Positions 15,617 through 26,112 of a DNA stretch of 26,359 nucleotides are shown piece by piece. The stretch comes from Thiobacillus sp. (GTDB taxonomy: Bacteria; Pseudomonadota; Gammaproteobacteria; Burkholderiales; Thiobacillaceae): contig JAABQU010000209.1 in assembly GCA_011391285.1 (NCBI GenBank), positions 1 to 26,359 on the forward strand, given 5' to 3'. The notes below the pieces were generated by a model. It worked only from the letters and a program-made list of their open reading frames with translations, had not been told where the DNA came from and ran no database searches. The stretch's first letter is position 1. Each line of letters begins with the position of its first letter. A program made the translations under genes and the position numbers.

Positions 15617-16487
15617 CCGACTGACCCGCTGGCTGGTCAGCCTGCCGCCTACCCTGTTCCTGCTGGTGTTCTTCGTGGCGCCGAGCCTGATCATGGTGGT
15701 GGCGTCTTTCCGCTTTCCCGGCGAGTACGGCGGCCTCGCTCCGCTCGTCGCGGACGGCCACTGGCAGCTCACGCTGGAGACCTACCAGTTTCTTTTCAGC
15801 GACGTCATTTACGCGGAAATCTTCATCAAGTCCATCGGCGTGGCGCTCGCCACCACGCTGATCTGCATCGTGCTGGCTTACCCGCTGGCCTGGCTGATCG
15901 CGCGCAGTCCGACACAGCACCGCGACCTGATGGTGCTGCTGGCGATCCTGCCGTTCGCCAGCAATTTCCTCATCCGCATTTATGCCTGGATGATCATCCT
16001 CGGCCCGCAGGCGGCGCTGGCGCGCGCGGTCAACGGCCTGCTGGCCGGCTTCGGGTTCGAACCCGTCAGCCTGCTGTTCTCGCCGTTCGCCGTGCTGGTG
16101 GGCATGGTGTACGTGCATCTGCCGTTCATGATCCTGCCGCTCTACACCAATCTGGACCGGCACGATCCGGTGCTGCTCGACGCCGCCCAGGACCTCGGCG
16201 CCAACGCCTGGCAGAGGTTCTGGCGCGTCACCTGGCCGCTGTCCCTGCCGGGCATCTACGCGGGCTCGGCGCTGGTCTTCATTCCCGTGCTCGGCATGTT
16301 CGCCATCCCCGAGATCCTGGGCGGCACCGGCGACGTCCTGATCGGCAACCTGATCAAGGAGCAGTTCCTCGGCACCCGCGACTGGCCTTTCGGCAGCACG
16401 CTGTCGATCATGCTGACCGTGGCGGTGCTGGGGTGTGCGGGATTGGCCGCGTGGTTCGCCCGGCGCGGGGCCGGCCGCCATGCGTAA
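15609..16487 (+). CDS. potB: Spermidine/putrescine ABC transporter permease
   Basis: A 292-residue inner-membrane permease with about six hydrophobic spans, one of the two pore subunits. I placed the start at the ATG at 15609, overlapping the potA stop by eight bases; an in-frame ATG six codons earlier is possible. The cytoplasmic coupling loop (EAA motif) that docks on PotA is clear: 'LDAAQDLGANAWQRFWRV' followed by 'WPLSLPGI'. The opening 'PPTLFLLVFFVAPSLIMVV' is typical of PotB and related permeases, as is 'IRIYAWMIILG'. The potC ATG overlaps its end by eight bases. Confidence 0.92.
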   Translation: MHSRLTRWLVSLPPTLFLLVFFVAPSLIMVVASFRFPGEYGGLAPLVADGHWQLTLETYQFLFSDVIYAEIFIKSIGVALATTLICIVLAYPLAWLIARSPTQHRDLMVLLAILPFASNFLIRIYAWMIILGPQAALARAVNGLLAGFGFEPVSLLFSPFAVLVGMVYVHLPFMILPLYTNLDRHDPVLLDAAQDLGANAWQRFWRVTWPLSLPGIYAGSALVFIPVLGMFAIPEILGGTGDVLIGNLIKEQFLGTRDWPFGSTLSIMLTVAVLGCAGLAAWFARRGAGRHA

Positions 16488-17271
16488 GCCTTCCCGGTGG
16501 CTGTGGGCGGCGGCGCTGGCGGTGTACGCCTTTCTCTACCTGCCGCTGCTGATCGTGGTGGTTTACTCCTTCAACGACTCGCGGCTCAACGCCGAATGGG
16601 TGGGGTTCACCTTTAAGTGGTATGCGGAACTGTTCAGCGACGACGCCATGCTGCTCGCCGCCCGCAACTCGGTGCTGATCGCACTGGTCGCCAGCCTGCT
16701 GGCAACGGTGCTCGGCACCCTGGCCGGCCTCGCCATCCATCGCTACCGGCTGCGCATGCTGCCGGTGCTGGCGATCGCCCCGGTGGCGATGCCCGAAATC
16801 CTGCTCGGGGTCAGCCTGCTGCTGTTTTTCAACCTGGTGTTCCGGCCCTGGCTTGGCCTAGAGTTGGGCCTGTGGTCGGTCATCGTCGCCCACATCACGT
16901 TCTGCATCGGCTTCGTCGCCATCATTGTGCGCGTCAGCCTGATGGGGCTGGACGAGAGCATTTTTGAAGCCGCCCGCGACCTCGGCGCCAGCCCGTGGCA
17001 GACTTTCCGCCTGGTGACGTTGCCGCTCATCCTGCCGGCGGTGGTGGCCGGGGCGTTGATGGCGTTCGCGCTGTCGCTCGACGACTTTGTCATCACCTTC
17101 TTTACCGCCGGGGTCGGGGTCTCCACGCTGCCGCTGCAGATTTACTCGATGATCAAGATCGCGGTCACTCCCGAAGTCAACGCCGTTTCCACCCTGCTGA
17201 TGGCATTCACCCTGAGCCTGATCGTGCTCGCCTCGCGCATCCACCGGGGTGCCCTCAGGGGCCGGCCATGA
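16480..17271 (+). CDS. potC: Spermidine/putrescine ABC transporter permease
   Basis: A 263-residue inner-membrane permease, the partner of PotB. The ATG at 16480 overlaps the potB stop by eight bases. The opening 'YLPLLIVVVYSFNDSRLNAEW' is highly typical of PotC. The EAA coupling loop is 'FEAARDLGASPWQTFRLVTLP', followed by 'SLDDFVITFFTAG', another strong PotC mark. Six membrane spans are likely. Its stop overlaps the start of potD (ATGA), so all four transporter genes are coupled and should be made in fixed proportion. Confidence 0.93.
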   Translation: MRKPSRWLWAAALAVYAFLYLPLLIVVVYSFNDSRLNAEWVGFTFKWYAELFSDDAMLLAARNSVLIALVASLLATVLGTLAGLAIHRYRLRMLPVLAIAPVAMPEILLGVSLLLFFNLVFRPWLGLELGLWSVIVAHITFCIGFVAIIVRVSLMGLDESIFEAARDLGASPWQTFRLVTLPLILPAVVAGALMAFALSLDDFVITFFTAGVGVSTLPLQIYSMIKIAVTPEVNAVSTLLMAFTLSLIVLASRIHRGALRGRP

Positions 17272-18323
17272 GGCTTGTCGCCTGCCTCGTCCTGTGTCTG
17301 GCGGGCATGGCCCACGCTGCGGATGTGCTGCATCTCTACAACTGGAACAACTACATCTCGGACCAGACCGTCGCGCGCTTCGAGGCTGCCTGCCGCTGCA
17401 AGCTGGTGCAGGACTATTACTCGGACAACGAGGAGATGCTCGCCAAGCTGGCGGCGGGCGCGACCGGCTACGACCTCATCGTGCCCACCGGCAATGCGGT
17501 CGAATCGCTGATCAAGTCGCAGCAGCTGCGCCCGCTCGACAAGCGGCTGCTGCCCAACCTGAAGAACATCAATCCGGACTATCTCGACACCGCGTTCGAC
17601 CCGGGCAACCGCTATTCGGTGCCGTACGCCTACACCATCACGCTGCTCGGCTACAACGAACAGAAAATGCGCGAGCTGGGTTTGCCCACCGACACCTGGG
17701 CGGTTATTTTCGAGCCGAAGTATCTGGCGAAGCTGAAGGGCAGGGTGACCGTGCTCGATTCGCAGCGTGAACTGATGGCGGCGGCGCTCAAGTATCTTGG
17801 CTATTCGGTCAACGACACCGACGAAGCGCACTGGCGCCGCGCCCGCGACCTGATCCTGCACGCCAAGCCTTATTGGGCCGCGTTCAACGCCTCCAGCTAC
17901 ATCAAGGAACTCACCGTGGGCAACATCTGGGTTGCCCATGGTTACTCGAGCGACATGTTCCAGGCCCGGCAGGATGCGCAACGCGCCGGCCGGTCATTCC
18001 GCATCGGCTATGCGACGCCGCGCGAGGGGGCGGTGCTCGCACTCGACTCGATGGTGCTGCACAAGAGCGGCCCGCGCCCCGATCTCGCCCATCGCTTCAT
18101 CAATTTCATGCTGGAAGGCCGCAACTCGGCCGAACTCACCAACCTGATCGGCACCGGCAATCCCAACCGGAATGCCCTGCAGTTCATCACGCCGGCCATC
18201 GCCGCCAACCAGGCCATTTTCCCCAGCCGCGAGATACGGCAGCGGCTGGAAATGCTTCAGGACCTGGATCGCAACCAACGCCGGGTGCTGTCCCGCATGT
18301 GGACGGAAATCAAGGTGCGTTAA
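17268..18323 (+). CDS. potD: Spermidine/putrescine-binding periplasmic protein
   Basis: A 351-residue solute-binding protein with a signal peptide cut near residue 17 ('GMAHA'). The mature start 'ADVLHLYNWNNYISDQTVARFE' is the PotD/PotF hallmark. Later blocks are 'YYSDNEEMLAKL', 'YDLIVPTGNAVE', 'YSVPYAYTITLLGYN' and 'YATPREGAVLALDSMV', including aromatic and acidic residues of the type that hold the polyamine. Two cysteines lie close together near the N-terminus ('ACRCKL'), which is unusual for PotD and could form a disulfide. The start codon overlaps the potC stop. The gene converges on nifA; the 111 bases between them contain no clear terminator. Confidence 0.92.
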   Translation: MRLVACLVLCLAGMAHAADVLHLYNWNNYISDQTVARFEAACRCKLVQDYYSDNEEMLAKLAAGATGYDLIVPTGNAVESLIKSQQLRPLDKRLLPNLKNINPDYLDTAFDPGNRYSVPYAYTITLLGYNEQKMRELGLPTDTWAVIFEPKYLAKLKGRVTVLDSQRELMAAALKYLGYSVNDTDEAHWRRARDLILHAKPYWAAFNASSYIKELTVGNIWVAHGYSSDMFQARQDAQRAGRSFRIGYATPREGAVLALDSMVLHKSGPRPDLAHRFINFMLEGRNSAELTNLIGTGNPNRNALQFITPAIAANQAIFPSREIRQRLEMLQDLDRNQRRVLSRMWTEIKVR

Positions 18324-18434
18324 GCACGCTGGCCGGAACCGGACCGCAGAAAAGTCATCGTGCCAGCTTCACCCGGGGGTTCCGCAAAGCTGCGTGGGCA
18401 GGCGGGTTTGCCTTTGCAGGGGTGAACGGGCGAA

Positions 18435-19984
<1,550 letters not shown>

Positions 19985-19988
<4 letters not shown>

Positions 19989-21547
19989 GGGCGTTCTCCC
20001 GCGATCGGCAGTTGCACACGCATGCGGCAACCCGCCTGGCAGGTCGGATCGATGTCGAGGGTGCCGCCGTGCCGCGCCACGATTTCCTGGGCGATCGCCA
20101 GGCCCATGCCCAGATGCTGCTGATCGGCGCCCTTTGTGGTGAAGAAAGGCTCGAATACCTTGAAGCGCCATTCTTCGGGCACGCCCGGGCCGCTGTCTTC
20201 GATGATGACTTCGACGTGGTCGGTGCTGGCCAGCGTGGCCACGCGCAAGTCGCGCGGGCCGCCGCGTGATTCGTTGAGCGCGTCCACTGCGTTGTCGATG
20301 AGCTGCTTGAACAGGGTGCTCAGCTGCGTGGCGCGTCCCGCAATCGCCGGCAGCAGCGCGGCGGGCTGCCAGTCCACCACGACGCCGGCCGCCAGCAGGC
20401 GCGGGGTGGACAGCTTGAGCAGGTCGCGCAATACGGTGTTGAGGTCGACCGGCAAGACCTGCTCGCCGGCGCCAGCGGGAATGCTGGCGCGCAGGGTGTC
20501 CAGGATTGCGCGGCCATGGCGCACCGCATCGTCCAGCGCCGTGGCCAGCGGTTCATTGGTTCCCGCTTCGTTGCGCCGCTCCAGCATCTTGACCGCCGCC
20601 GCCAGCATGTTGAGCGGGCCTTCCAGTTGATACACAGCACCCGACAGCGTCTCGCGCAGACTCTGGATGCGTTCCTGCTCGGCCAGCAGGGCACGCAGGC
20701 CGTTGATGCGGATGGCTTCCTGCTGCTGCTTGAGTTCGCTGATGTCCTGAATGGTCAGCAGCAGGTAATTGCGCTTGGCCGGTTCGTAAAAGGCATCGGC
20801 GCTGAAGTCCTGTTCCTCGAACCACGAGATCGAGCAGGAAAACCAGCGCGGCGTTTTGTTGGGCTGTTCGATCAGCACTTCGTGGTTGGACAGACTGCGG
20901 TGGCTGCTGCGTGCTCGCTCCAGTTCCGTTCCGAACTGCGCACGCAGGGTGGCCATCAGGATGGCGGCTGGTTCCTGCCCGAGGTCGCCGATCAGCTTTT
21001 TGTATTCCTGGTTGTCCAGCAGCACGCGCTCGTTTTCATCCAGCAGGACGATGGCGACCTGGGCCGCGTCCACCACCGACTCGATCAGCGCCTTGTGGTT
21101 TTGCACCTGGCGTTCGAGGCGGTGCACCTCGGTGACGTCGCGGTGCATGCCGAGGTAGTGCGTGGTCTGGCCGGCTTCATCGACCACCGGGGTGATGGTC
21201 AGGTCGGCCAGATAGCGGCTGCCGTCACGGCGCTTGTTGACCAGCAGGCCGTTCCACGGCCGTTGACGCTTGAGCTGCGCCCACAGGGTTTCGTACACGA
21301 TTTTGGGCGTGACCTGATAGGACAGGATGGACTCGTTGTGGCCGATCACCTCCGCCTGCGAATAACCGGTCACCCGCTCGAAGGTCGGATTGGCATAGAG
21401 GATGTTGGCATGGGCATCGGTAATCGAGATCGCCAAAGCGGCCTGTTCCACCACCAGGTGAAAGACCTGCGGCGGCACGGCGGCGACCGCGTCTACGGTT
21501 TCGCTCGGGAGAGGATGGGCATCGTCGGGAGAAGTGGGCTGGATCAT
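19985..21547 (-). CDS. nifL: NifL, redox- and nitrogen-responsive anti-activator of NifA
   Basis: A 520-residue regulator that binds and inhibits NifA in oxygen or fixed nitrogen. PAS1 (about 30-145) should carry FAD and contains 'ISITDAHANILYANPTFERVTGY', 'NESILS' and Trp89 in 'TLWAQL'; PAS2 covers about 155-270. A histidine-kinase-like part follows, with N-box 'LIDNAVDAL', G1 'DSGPGVP' and G2 'GMGLAI'. At the H-box, 'AVYQLEGPLNML', tyrosine (306) replaces the histidine present in Azotobacter NifL, so it should not autophosphorylate there. I chose the ATG at 21547 because the length then matches Azotobacter NifL (519) and because the sigma-54 promoter places the transcript start near 21574, making the upstream ATGs (21574, 21604) unlikely. 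AAAGGA lies upstream. Confidence 0.93.
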
Positions 21548-21584
21548 TGCGACTTGAATATCCTTTTGTGACATAGGTGACAAC

Positions 21585-21600
21585 AGCAATAAGCGTGCCC
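21585..21600 (-). promoter_or_regulatory. Sigma-54 (-24/-12) promoter of nifLA
   Basis: On the minus strand the sequence reads GGGCACG-CTTA-TTGCT, matching the consensus YGGCACG-N4-TTGCW except for the first base. The GG and GC dinucleotides are correctly spaced. The transcript would start near 21574, upstream of the chosen nifL start. The NifA site lies about 50 bases upstream, so nifLA may be autoactivated. Confidence 0.75.
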
Positions 21601-21642
21601 GCATAAAACTTCATTGGTTGCCACTCCGCACGGCGCGTGATT

Positions 21643-21658
21643 TGTCGGATTTGCTACA
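21643..21658. promoter_or_regulatory. NifA upstream activator sequence
   Basis: A perfect TGT-N10-ACA site (TGT 21643-21645, ACA 21656-21658), the classical NifA binding motif. It lies between nifL and rnfA, about 115 bases before the rnfA -24 element and about 50 bases before that of nifL. Being a dyad, it can serve both directions. I found no second full copy in the intergenic region. Confidence 0.8.
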
Positions 21659-21763
21659 ACCGCGCGGCTGCCGGGTTTGTCTGCGACACGATTTTTGCGC
21701 ACCGAATTGGTGCTGCATGCGCTAGCGCCTTGATTTCTCATGCACCAGCCTTGGATCTCAATT

Positions 21764-21779
21764 TGGCACGGTGTTTGCG
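21764..21779 (+). promoter_or_regulatory. Sigma-54 (-24/-12) promoter of the rnf operon
   Basis: TGGCACG-GTGT-TTGCG is a near-perfect -24/-12 element with GG at 21765-21766 and GC at 21777-21778. The transcript should start near 21790, about 15 bases before the rnfA start codon and including its AGGAGG ribosome site. Together with the NifA site upstream this puts rnf under nitrogen-fixation control. Confidence 0.9.
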
Positions 21780-21804
21780 ATATTCAAGGCAGGAGGGCGA
21801 ACCG

Positions 21805-22380
21805 ATGAGCGAATACCTGCTGATGCTGCTGGGTACGGCACTGGTCAACAATGTGGTGCTGGTGAAGTTTTTGGGGCTGTGCCCGTTCATGGGCGTGTCG
21901 AAGAAGATGGACGGCGCGCTGGGGATGGGCATGGCCACCACCTTTGTGCTGACCCTGGCAACCGCCGCCACCTGGATGCTGGAACACTGGCTGCTGGCGC
22001 CACTGGGCATCCAGTACCTGCGCATCCTGGCCTTCATCCTGGTGATCGCGGCGGTGGTGCAGTTCACCGAAATGGCGATCCGCAAGACCAGCCCCGCGTT
22101 GTATCAGGTGCTGGGCATCTACCTGCCGCTGATCACGACCAACTGCGCGGTGCTCGGCCTGGCGATCCTCAACGTGCAGGAAAAGCACGCCTTCGTGGAA
22201 AGCTTGCTGTATGGCTTTGGCTCCGCGCTCGGCTTCACCCTGGTGCTGCTGCTGTTCACCGGCCTGCGCGAGCGGCTAGCGCTGGCGCAGACGTCGGATA
22301 CGTTCGCCGGCACGCCGATCGGCTTTATCACCGCGGGCCTGCTGTCGCTGGCCTTCATGGGTTTTGCCGGACTGGCATAA
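21805..22380 (+). CDS. rnfA: Rnf electron-transport complex subunit A
   Basis: A 191-residue integral membrane subunit of Rnf, the complex that couples NADH:ferredoxin electron transfer to an ion gradient and here probably supplies reduced ferredoxin or flavodoxin to nitrogenase. The ATG at 21805 follows AGGAGG. Six hydrophobic spans are visible. The opening '[25 protein letters not shown]' and the later '[17 protein letters not shown]' are conserved in RnfA/RsxA/NqrE; each carries a cysteine (in 'GLCPF' and 'TNCAV') thought to hold the membrane iron-sulfur centre at the RnfA/RnfE interface. Length is normal. Confidence 0.96.
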   Translation: MSEYLLMLLGTALVNNVVLVKFLGLCPFMGVSKKMDGALGMGMATTFVLTLATAATWMLEHWLLAPLGIQYLRILAFILVIAAVVQFTEMAIRKTSPALYQVLGIYLPLITTNCAVLGLAILNVQEKHAFVESLLYGFGSALGFTLVLLLFTGLRERLALAQTSDTFAGTPIGFITAGLLSLAFMGFAGLA

Positions 22381-22392
22381 AGGAGCGAAGCC

Positions 22393-22953
22393 ATGATCGC
22401 CCCCATCCTCAGTCTCACGATACTCGGCCTCGCGTTCGGCCTGATCCTCGGTCTGGCTGCGAGCTTCTTCAAGGTCGAAGGAAACCCGCTGGTGGAAGAA
22501 CTCGAAGCCTTGCTGCCCGGCTCGCAATGCGGCCAGTGCGGTTACCCCGGCTGCACCGGCGCGGCACTGGCGCTGGCCGACGGCAGTGCGCCGGTGACAC
22601 TGTGCCCACCGGGTGGACGCGCCGTAGTGGTGGCACTGGCGGCCAGGCTAGGGGTGGACGCCGATCTATCGGGGGTCAAGGACGCCGTTCCCAGCATCGC
22701 CGACGTCCGCGAGGAGCTGTGCATCGGCTGCACCCGCTGCTACAAGGTCTGCCCCACCGACGCCATCCTCGGCGCGGCCAAGCATATCCATGCCGTGTTC
22801 AAGGAAGCCTGCACCGCCTGCGGCAGCTGCGTCGAGGTGTGCCCGACCGAAGCCATTCTGCTGCGCCCGATTCCGCCGACCTTGCAGTCGTGGGGCTGGG
22901 GCAAGCCCGGTCAGCAGCCGCTGGCGGCAAATGAAGGAGTGCTCGCCGCATGA
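22393..22953 (+). CDS. rnfB: Rnf complex subunit B (iron-sulfur protein)
   Basis: A 186-residue membrane-anchored iron-sulfur protein that hands electrons between ferredoxin and the rest of Rnf. One N-terminal membrane helix (about 3-25) is followed by an Fe-S domain with cysteines 46, 49, 54 and 71 ('[11 protein letters not shown]', then 'LCPPGG'), and two ferredoxin-type 4Fe-4S motifs: cysteines 110, 113, 116, 120 ('[12 protein letters not shown]') and 140, 143, 146, 150 ('[12 protein letters not shown]'). It is of the short proteobacterial type, without extra clusters. AAAGGAG precedes the ATG, and its stop overlaps the rnfC start (ATGA). Confidence 0.96.
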   Translation: MIAPILSLTILGLAFGLILGLAASFFKVEGNPLVEELEALLPGSQCGQCGYPGCTGAALALADGSAPVTLCPPGGRAVVVALAARLGVDADLSGVKDAVPSIADVREELCIGCTRCYKVCPTDAILGAAKHIHAVFKEACTACGSCVEVCPTEAILLRPIPPTLQSWGWGKPGQQPLAANEGVLAA

Positions 22954-24428
22954 AGCTATTCAGATTACGCGGCGGCGTTCACCCCGAAGGACGCAAGGCG
23001 TCTTCGGCCGACGCGGCCATCCGCGCCATGCCGCTGCCGCCGCGCCTGTACGTGCCGCTGCAGCAGCATGTGGGCGCGCCCGCCAAACTGGTGATCCAGG
23101 TGGGCGACAAGGTGCTCGCCGGTCAGATCATCGGTGCTGGTCAGGGCAACATTTCTGCGCCGGTGCATGCGCCCACCTCGGGGCGCGTGGTGGCGATCGG
23201 CGACCACCCGGCACCGCATCCTTCCGGCCTGCTTGCTGCCACGGTGACGATCGAACCCGACGGCGAGGCGCGCTGGTTCGAGACCGCCGTGCCCGCCGAT
23301 CCGTTCGCGCTGGCGCCGGATGAGATCGCCGCGCGCGTCGGCGCCGCCGGCATCGTCGGGCTCGGCGGCGCCACTTTCCCGTCGGCGGTGAAACTCAACC
23401 TGTCGCGCAAGAGCGGGGTGGATACGCTCATCATCAACGGCGGCGAATGCGAACCCTATCTCACCTGTGACGACCGCATCATGCGCGAGCGCGCGGCGGA
23501 AATCGTCACCGGTATCCGCCTGATCCAGTATGCCGTGGGTGCAACGCGTGCGCTGGTCGGCATCGAGGACAACAAGCCCGAGGCGCTGGCCGCCATGCGC
23601 GCGGCCGCCGCCGGCACCGATGTTCATATTCAGGCGGTGCCCGCGATGTATCCGATGGGCTGGGACAAGCAGATGATCCAGGTGCTGCTCGGCCGCGAGG
23701 TGCCGGCCGAGGGCCGTAGTGCCGACATCGGCGTGCTGGTGCACAACGTCGCCACCGCGTGGGCGGTGCAGCAGGCGATTTGCCTCGGCCGTCCGCTGGT
23801 GTCGCGCATCGTCACCGTCAGCGGCGGCGCGGTGGCGCAGCCGTGCAATCTGGAGGTGCCGATCGGCACCCCGGTGCAAGCGCTGTTCGATACCTGCGGC
23901 GGCTTCCACACGACGCCCGCGCGCCTGGTGCTGGGGGGTCCGATGATGGGCCACCAACTGACTCACACCGGCGTGCCAGTGGTGAAGGGCAGCAGCGGCG
24001 TGCTGGCGCTGACGCAGGCCGAGATCGGACTCACCCAGCCTGCGCCCTGCATCCGCTGCTCCAGCTGCGTGCGCGCCTGCCCGGTGGGCTTGCTGCCGCT
24101 GGAGATGGCCGCGCGCATCCGCAGCGACGATCTTGCCGGTGCGGTCACGCTGGGCCTCAAGGACTGCATCGGTTGCGGCTCCTGCTCCTATGTCTGCCCG
24201 TCCAGCATTCCGCTGGTGCATTACTTCAACTACGCCAAGGGCGAGCTGATGGCGCAGGCGCGCAGCAAGCTGAAACAGGAAGCCACCAAAAAACTGGCCG
24301 ACGAACGCACTGCCCGCATGGAACGCATCGCGCGCGAACGCGAGGAAGCGGCCGCCGCGCGCAAGGCGGCAAAAGCCGCCAAGGAAGCCGCCGCCAGGGC
24401 CGCAGCCACGACAGAGACCACCGTATGA
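22950..24428 (+). CDS. rnfC: Rnf complex subunit C (NADH/FMN and iron-sulfur subunit)
   Basis: A 492-residue peripheral subunit that takes electrons from NADH through FMN. The N-terminal '[10 protein letters not shown]' and a barrel-sandwich segment ('[11 protein letters not shown]', '[11 protein letters not shown]') come first, then the NADH/FMN fold ('[13 protein letters not shown]', '[17 protein letters not shown]'), an SLBB region, and two 4Fe-4S motifs at cysteines 367, 370, 373, 377 ('[12 protein letters not shown]') and 406, 409, 412, 416 ('[12 protein letters not shown]'). The last 60 residues are a charged Ala/Lys/Arg/Glu helix ('[19 protein letters not shown]'), as in other proteobacterial RnfC but short. 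Both ends overlap neighbours by four bases. Confidence 0.96.
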   Translation: MKLFRLRGGVHPEGRKASSADAAIRAMPLPPRLYVPLQQHVGAPAKLVIQVGDKVLAGQIIGAGQGNISAPVHAPTSGRVVAIGDHPAPHPSGLLAATVTIEPDGEARWFETAVPADPFALAPDEIAARVGAAGIVGLGGATFPSAVKLNLSRKSGVDTLIINGGECEPYLTCDDRIMRERAAEIVTGIRLIQYAVGATRALVGIEDNKPEALAAMRAAAAGTDVHIQAVPAMYPMGWDKQMIQVLLGREVPAEGRSADIGVLVHNVATAWAVQQAICLGRPLVSRIVTVSGGAVAQPCNLEVPIGTPVQALFDTCGGFHTTPARLVLGGPMMGHQLTHTGVPVVKGSSGVLALTQAEIGLTQPAPCIRCSSCVRACPVGLLPLEMAARIRSDDLAGAVTLGLKDCIGCGSCSYVCPSSIPLVHYFNYAKGELMAQARSKLKQEATKKLADERTARMERIAREREEAAAARKAAKAAKEAAARAAATTETTV

Positions 24429-25492
24429 TGCCGATCGCCCATTCGCCGCACGCCCACGCCGCCAACAGCGTGTCGCGCATCATGGCCACGGTGATGCTGG
24501 CGCTGGTGCCCGCCACCCTGTTCGGCTTCTGGCTGTACGGCTGGCCGGCGGTGTACCTGTGGGCGGTCTCGCTGCTTGCTGCGGTGGCGGGCGAAGCGGC
24601 CATGCTGACGCTGCAGCAGCGCGCGGTGAAGCCGGCGATCGTGGACGGCTCCGGCGTGCTGACCGCCTGGCTGCTGGCCTTGTCGCTGCCGCCGTGGGCG
24701 CCGTGGTGGATCGCCGTGGTGGGCGCGCTGTTCGCGGTGATCATCGGCAAGCAGGTGTTCGGCGGGCTCGGGCAGAACGTGTTCAATCCGGCGATGGCGG
24801 CGCGCGTCATGCTGCTGATTTCCTTCCCGCTCGAAATGACCACCTGGATGCCGCCGATGAGCGCGTTGCCGGGCATGCTCGACAGCCTCGCCGTCACCTT
24901 TGGCGGCACGCAGCTCGACGCCGTCAGCAGCGCCTCGCTGTTGGGCCACGTCAAGACCGAATTCAGCCGCGGCCTCGATCTGCAGCAGGCACTGGCCGGG
25001 CACTACGCGCCGCTGCAGGCGCTGTGGGGCCAGCGCAGCGGCAGCCTGGGCGAAACCTCGGCGCTCTTGATCCTCGCCGGCGGCGTGTTCCTGATCGCGC
25101 GCCGCATTATCAGCTGGCACGCGCCGGTCGCCATGCTCACCGGGGTGGCGTTGCCGGCGCTGCTGATGAGCCTGATCGCGCCGGAGCACTACGCCGGACC
25201 GCTGGTTCACCTGCTATCGGGCGGGGTGATGCTGGGCGCCTTCTTCATCGCCACCGACCCGGTCACCTCGCCCAATACCGCCGCCGGGCAGCTGGTGTTC
25301 GGGCTGGGCTGCGGCCTGCTCACCTACGTCATCCGCACCTGGGGCGCCTATCCGGAGGGCGTCGCCTTCGCCGTGATGCTGATGAACGCGGCCACCCCCA
25401 TCATCGATCGGTATATCAAGCCGCGCATCTACGGCCGCACGCGCAAGGGTGACACTCTGGTCGCCGAGCCGGCGAAGAAGGACGCCGTATGA
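24425..25492 (+). CDS. rnfD: Rnf complex subunit D (membrane flavoprotein)
   Basis: A 355-residue membrane subunit, about nine to ten hydrophobic spans, that carries flavin and is central to ion coupling. The ATG overlaps the rnfC stop. Conserved blocks are 'DGSGVLTAWLLALSLPP', 'GKQVFGGLGQNVFNPAM' and 'ATDPVTSPNT' near the C-terminus. FMN is normally bound covalently to the threonine in a D-x-x-S/T-x-A-T-x-L motif (Thr187 in Vibrio cholerae RnfD). Here the motif reads 'DAVSSASLL', with serine (Ser171, codon 24935-24937) at the threonine position. Serine could still accept FMN from an ApbE-type enzyme, but this departs from the usual sequence. The stop overlaps the start of rnfG. Confidence 0.95.
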   Translation: MMPIAHSPHAHAANSVSRIMATVMLALVPATLFGFWLYGWPAVYLWAVSLLAAVAGEAAMLTLQQRAVKPAIVDGSGVLTAWLLALSLPPWAPWWIAVVGALFAVIIGKQVFGGLGQNVFNPAMAARVMLLISFPLEMTTWMPPMSALPGMLDSLAVTFGGTQLDAVSSASLLGHVKTEFSRGLDLQQALAGHYAPLQALWGQRSGSLGETSALLILAGGVFLIARRIISWHAPVAMLTGVALPALLMSLIAPEHYAGPLVHLLSGGVMLGAFFIATDPVTSPNTAAGQLVFGLGCGLLTYVIRTWGAYPEGVAFAVMLMNAATPIIDRYIKPRIYGRTRKGDTLVAEPAKKDAV

Positions 25493-26112
25493 ATCTGCAA
25501 GCGCTGCGCGCGAAACTCTCCTACCAGACCCTGCTGCTCGGCAGCGTGGTATTGCTGACCAGCGGTGCGCTGGCGCTGGCGTCGCGCACCACCGATGCCG
25601 ACATCCAGGCCGCCGCCGCGCGCGATCTCAAGCAGTCGCTGGCGCAGGTGCTGCCGGGGCAATACGACAACGATCTGCTCAAGGATAGCGTTCTGGTCGC
25701 GGCACCCGACGGCGAAGTCACCGTTTACCGCGCACGCCGTGCGGGGCACGTGGAAGCAGTGGTATTCCAGACCGTGGCGCGCGGTTACGCCGGCCCCATC
25801 GTCTGCATCATGGGCGTGGCGCGCGACGGCCAGCTGCTCGGTGTGCGCGTGCTCAAGCACACCGAAACCCCGGGCCTCGGCGACAAGATCGAGCCCGCCA
25901 AGGACCCCTGGGTCTACGCATTCGAAGGCAAGACGCTGGGCGACCCTGTGGCGGACAAGTGGGCGGTGAAAAAGGACGGCGGCGTGTTCGACCAGTTTGC
26001 CGGCGCCACCATCACCCCGCGCGCCGTGGTGCGCGCGGTCAAGAGCGGGTTGGAACTGTTCGCACGCGAGAGGGCATCCATGCTCGGCGAAATCAAGGAG
26101 GGCCAATCATGA
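25489..26112 (+). CDS. rnfG: Rnf complex subunit G (covalent FMN subunit)
   Basis: A 207-residue subunit with one N-terminal membrane helix (about 13-31) and a periplasmic FMN domain. The domain includes '[12 protein letters not shown]', '[11 protein letters not shown]' and the flavinylation motif '[11 protein letters not shown]', in which Thr174 should carry FMN by phosphoester bond (Thr175 in V. cholerae RnfG). An alanine replaces the usual serine at the first motif position. An ApbE flavin transferase is needed and is not in the window. Four-base overlaps join it to rnfD and rnfE. Confidence 0.95.
   Translation: MNLQALRAKLSYQTLLLGSVVLLTSGALALASRTTDADIQAAAARDLKQSLAQVLPGQYDNDLLKDSVLVAAPDGEVTVYRARRAGHVEAVVFQTVARGYAGPIVCIMGVARDGQLLGVRVLKHTETPGLGDKIEPAKDPWVYAFEGKTLGDPVADKWAVKKDGGVFDQFAGATITPRAVVRAVKSGLELFARERASMLGEIKEGQS

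Noticed and set aside
14510..15772. A 420-codon minus-strand frame opposite potA
   Set aside because: Shadow of potA; composition is typical of antisense frames and potA motifs are complete.
18324..18434. Terminator or small gene between potD and nifA
   Set aside because: Only weak imperfect inverted repeats without a T run, and no short frame with a start signal.
21575..21604. Longer nifL start at 21604
   Set aside because: The -24/-12 promoter at 21585-21600 puts the transcript start near 21574, inside that extension, and homologue length fits the start at 21547.
22965..24221. A 418-codon minus-strand frame opposite rnfC
   Set aside because: Shadow of rnfC, His/Ala/Arg-rich with no recognisable domain.
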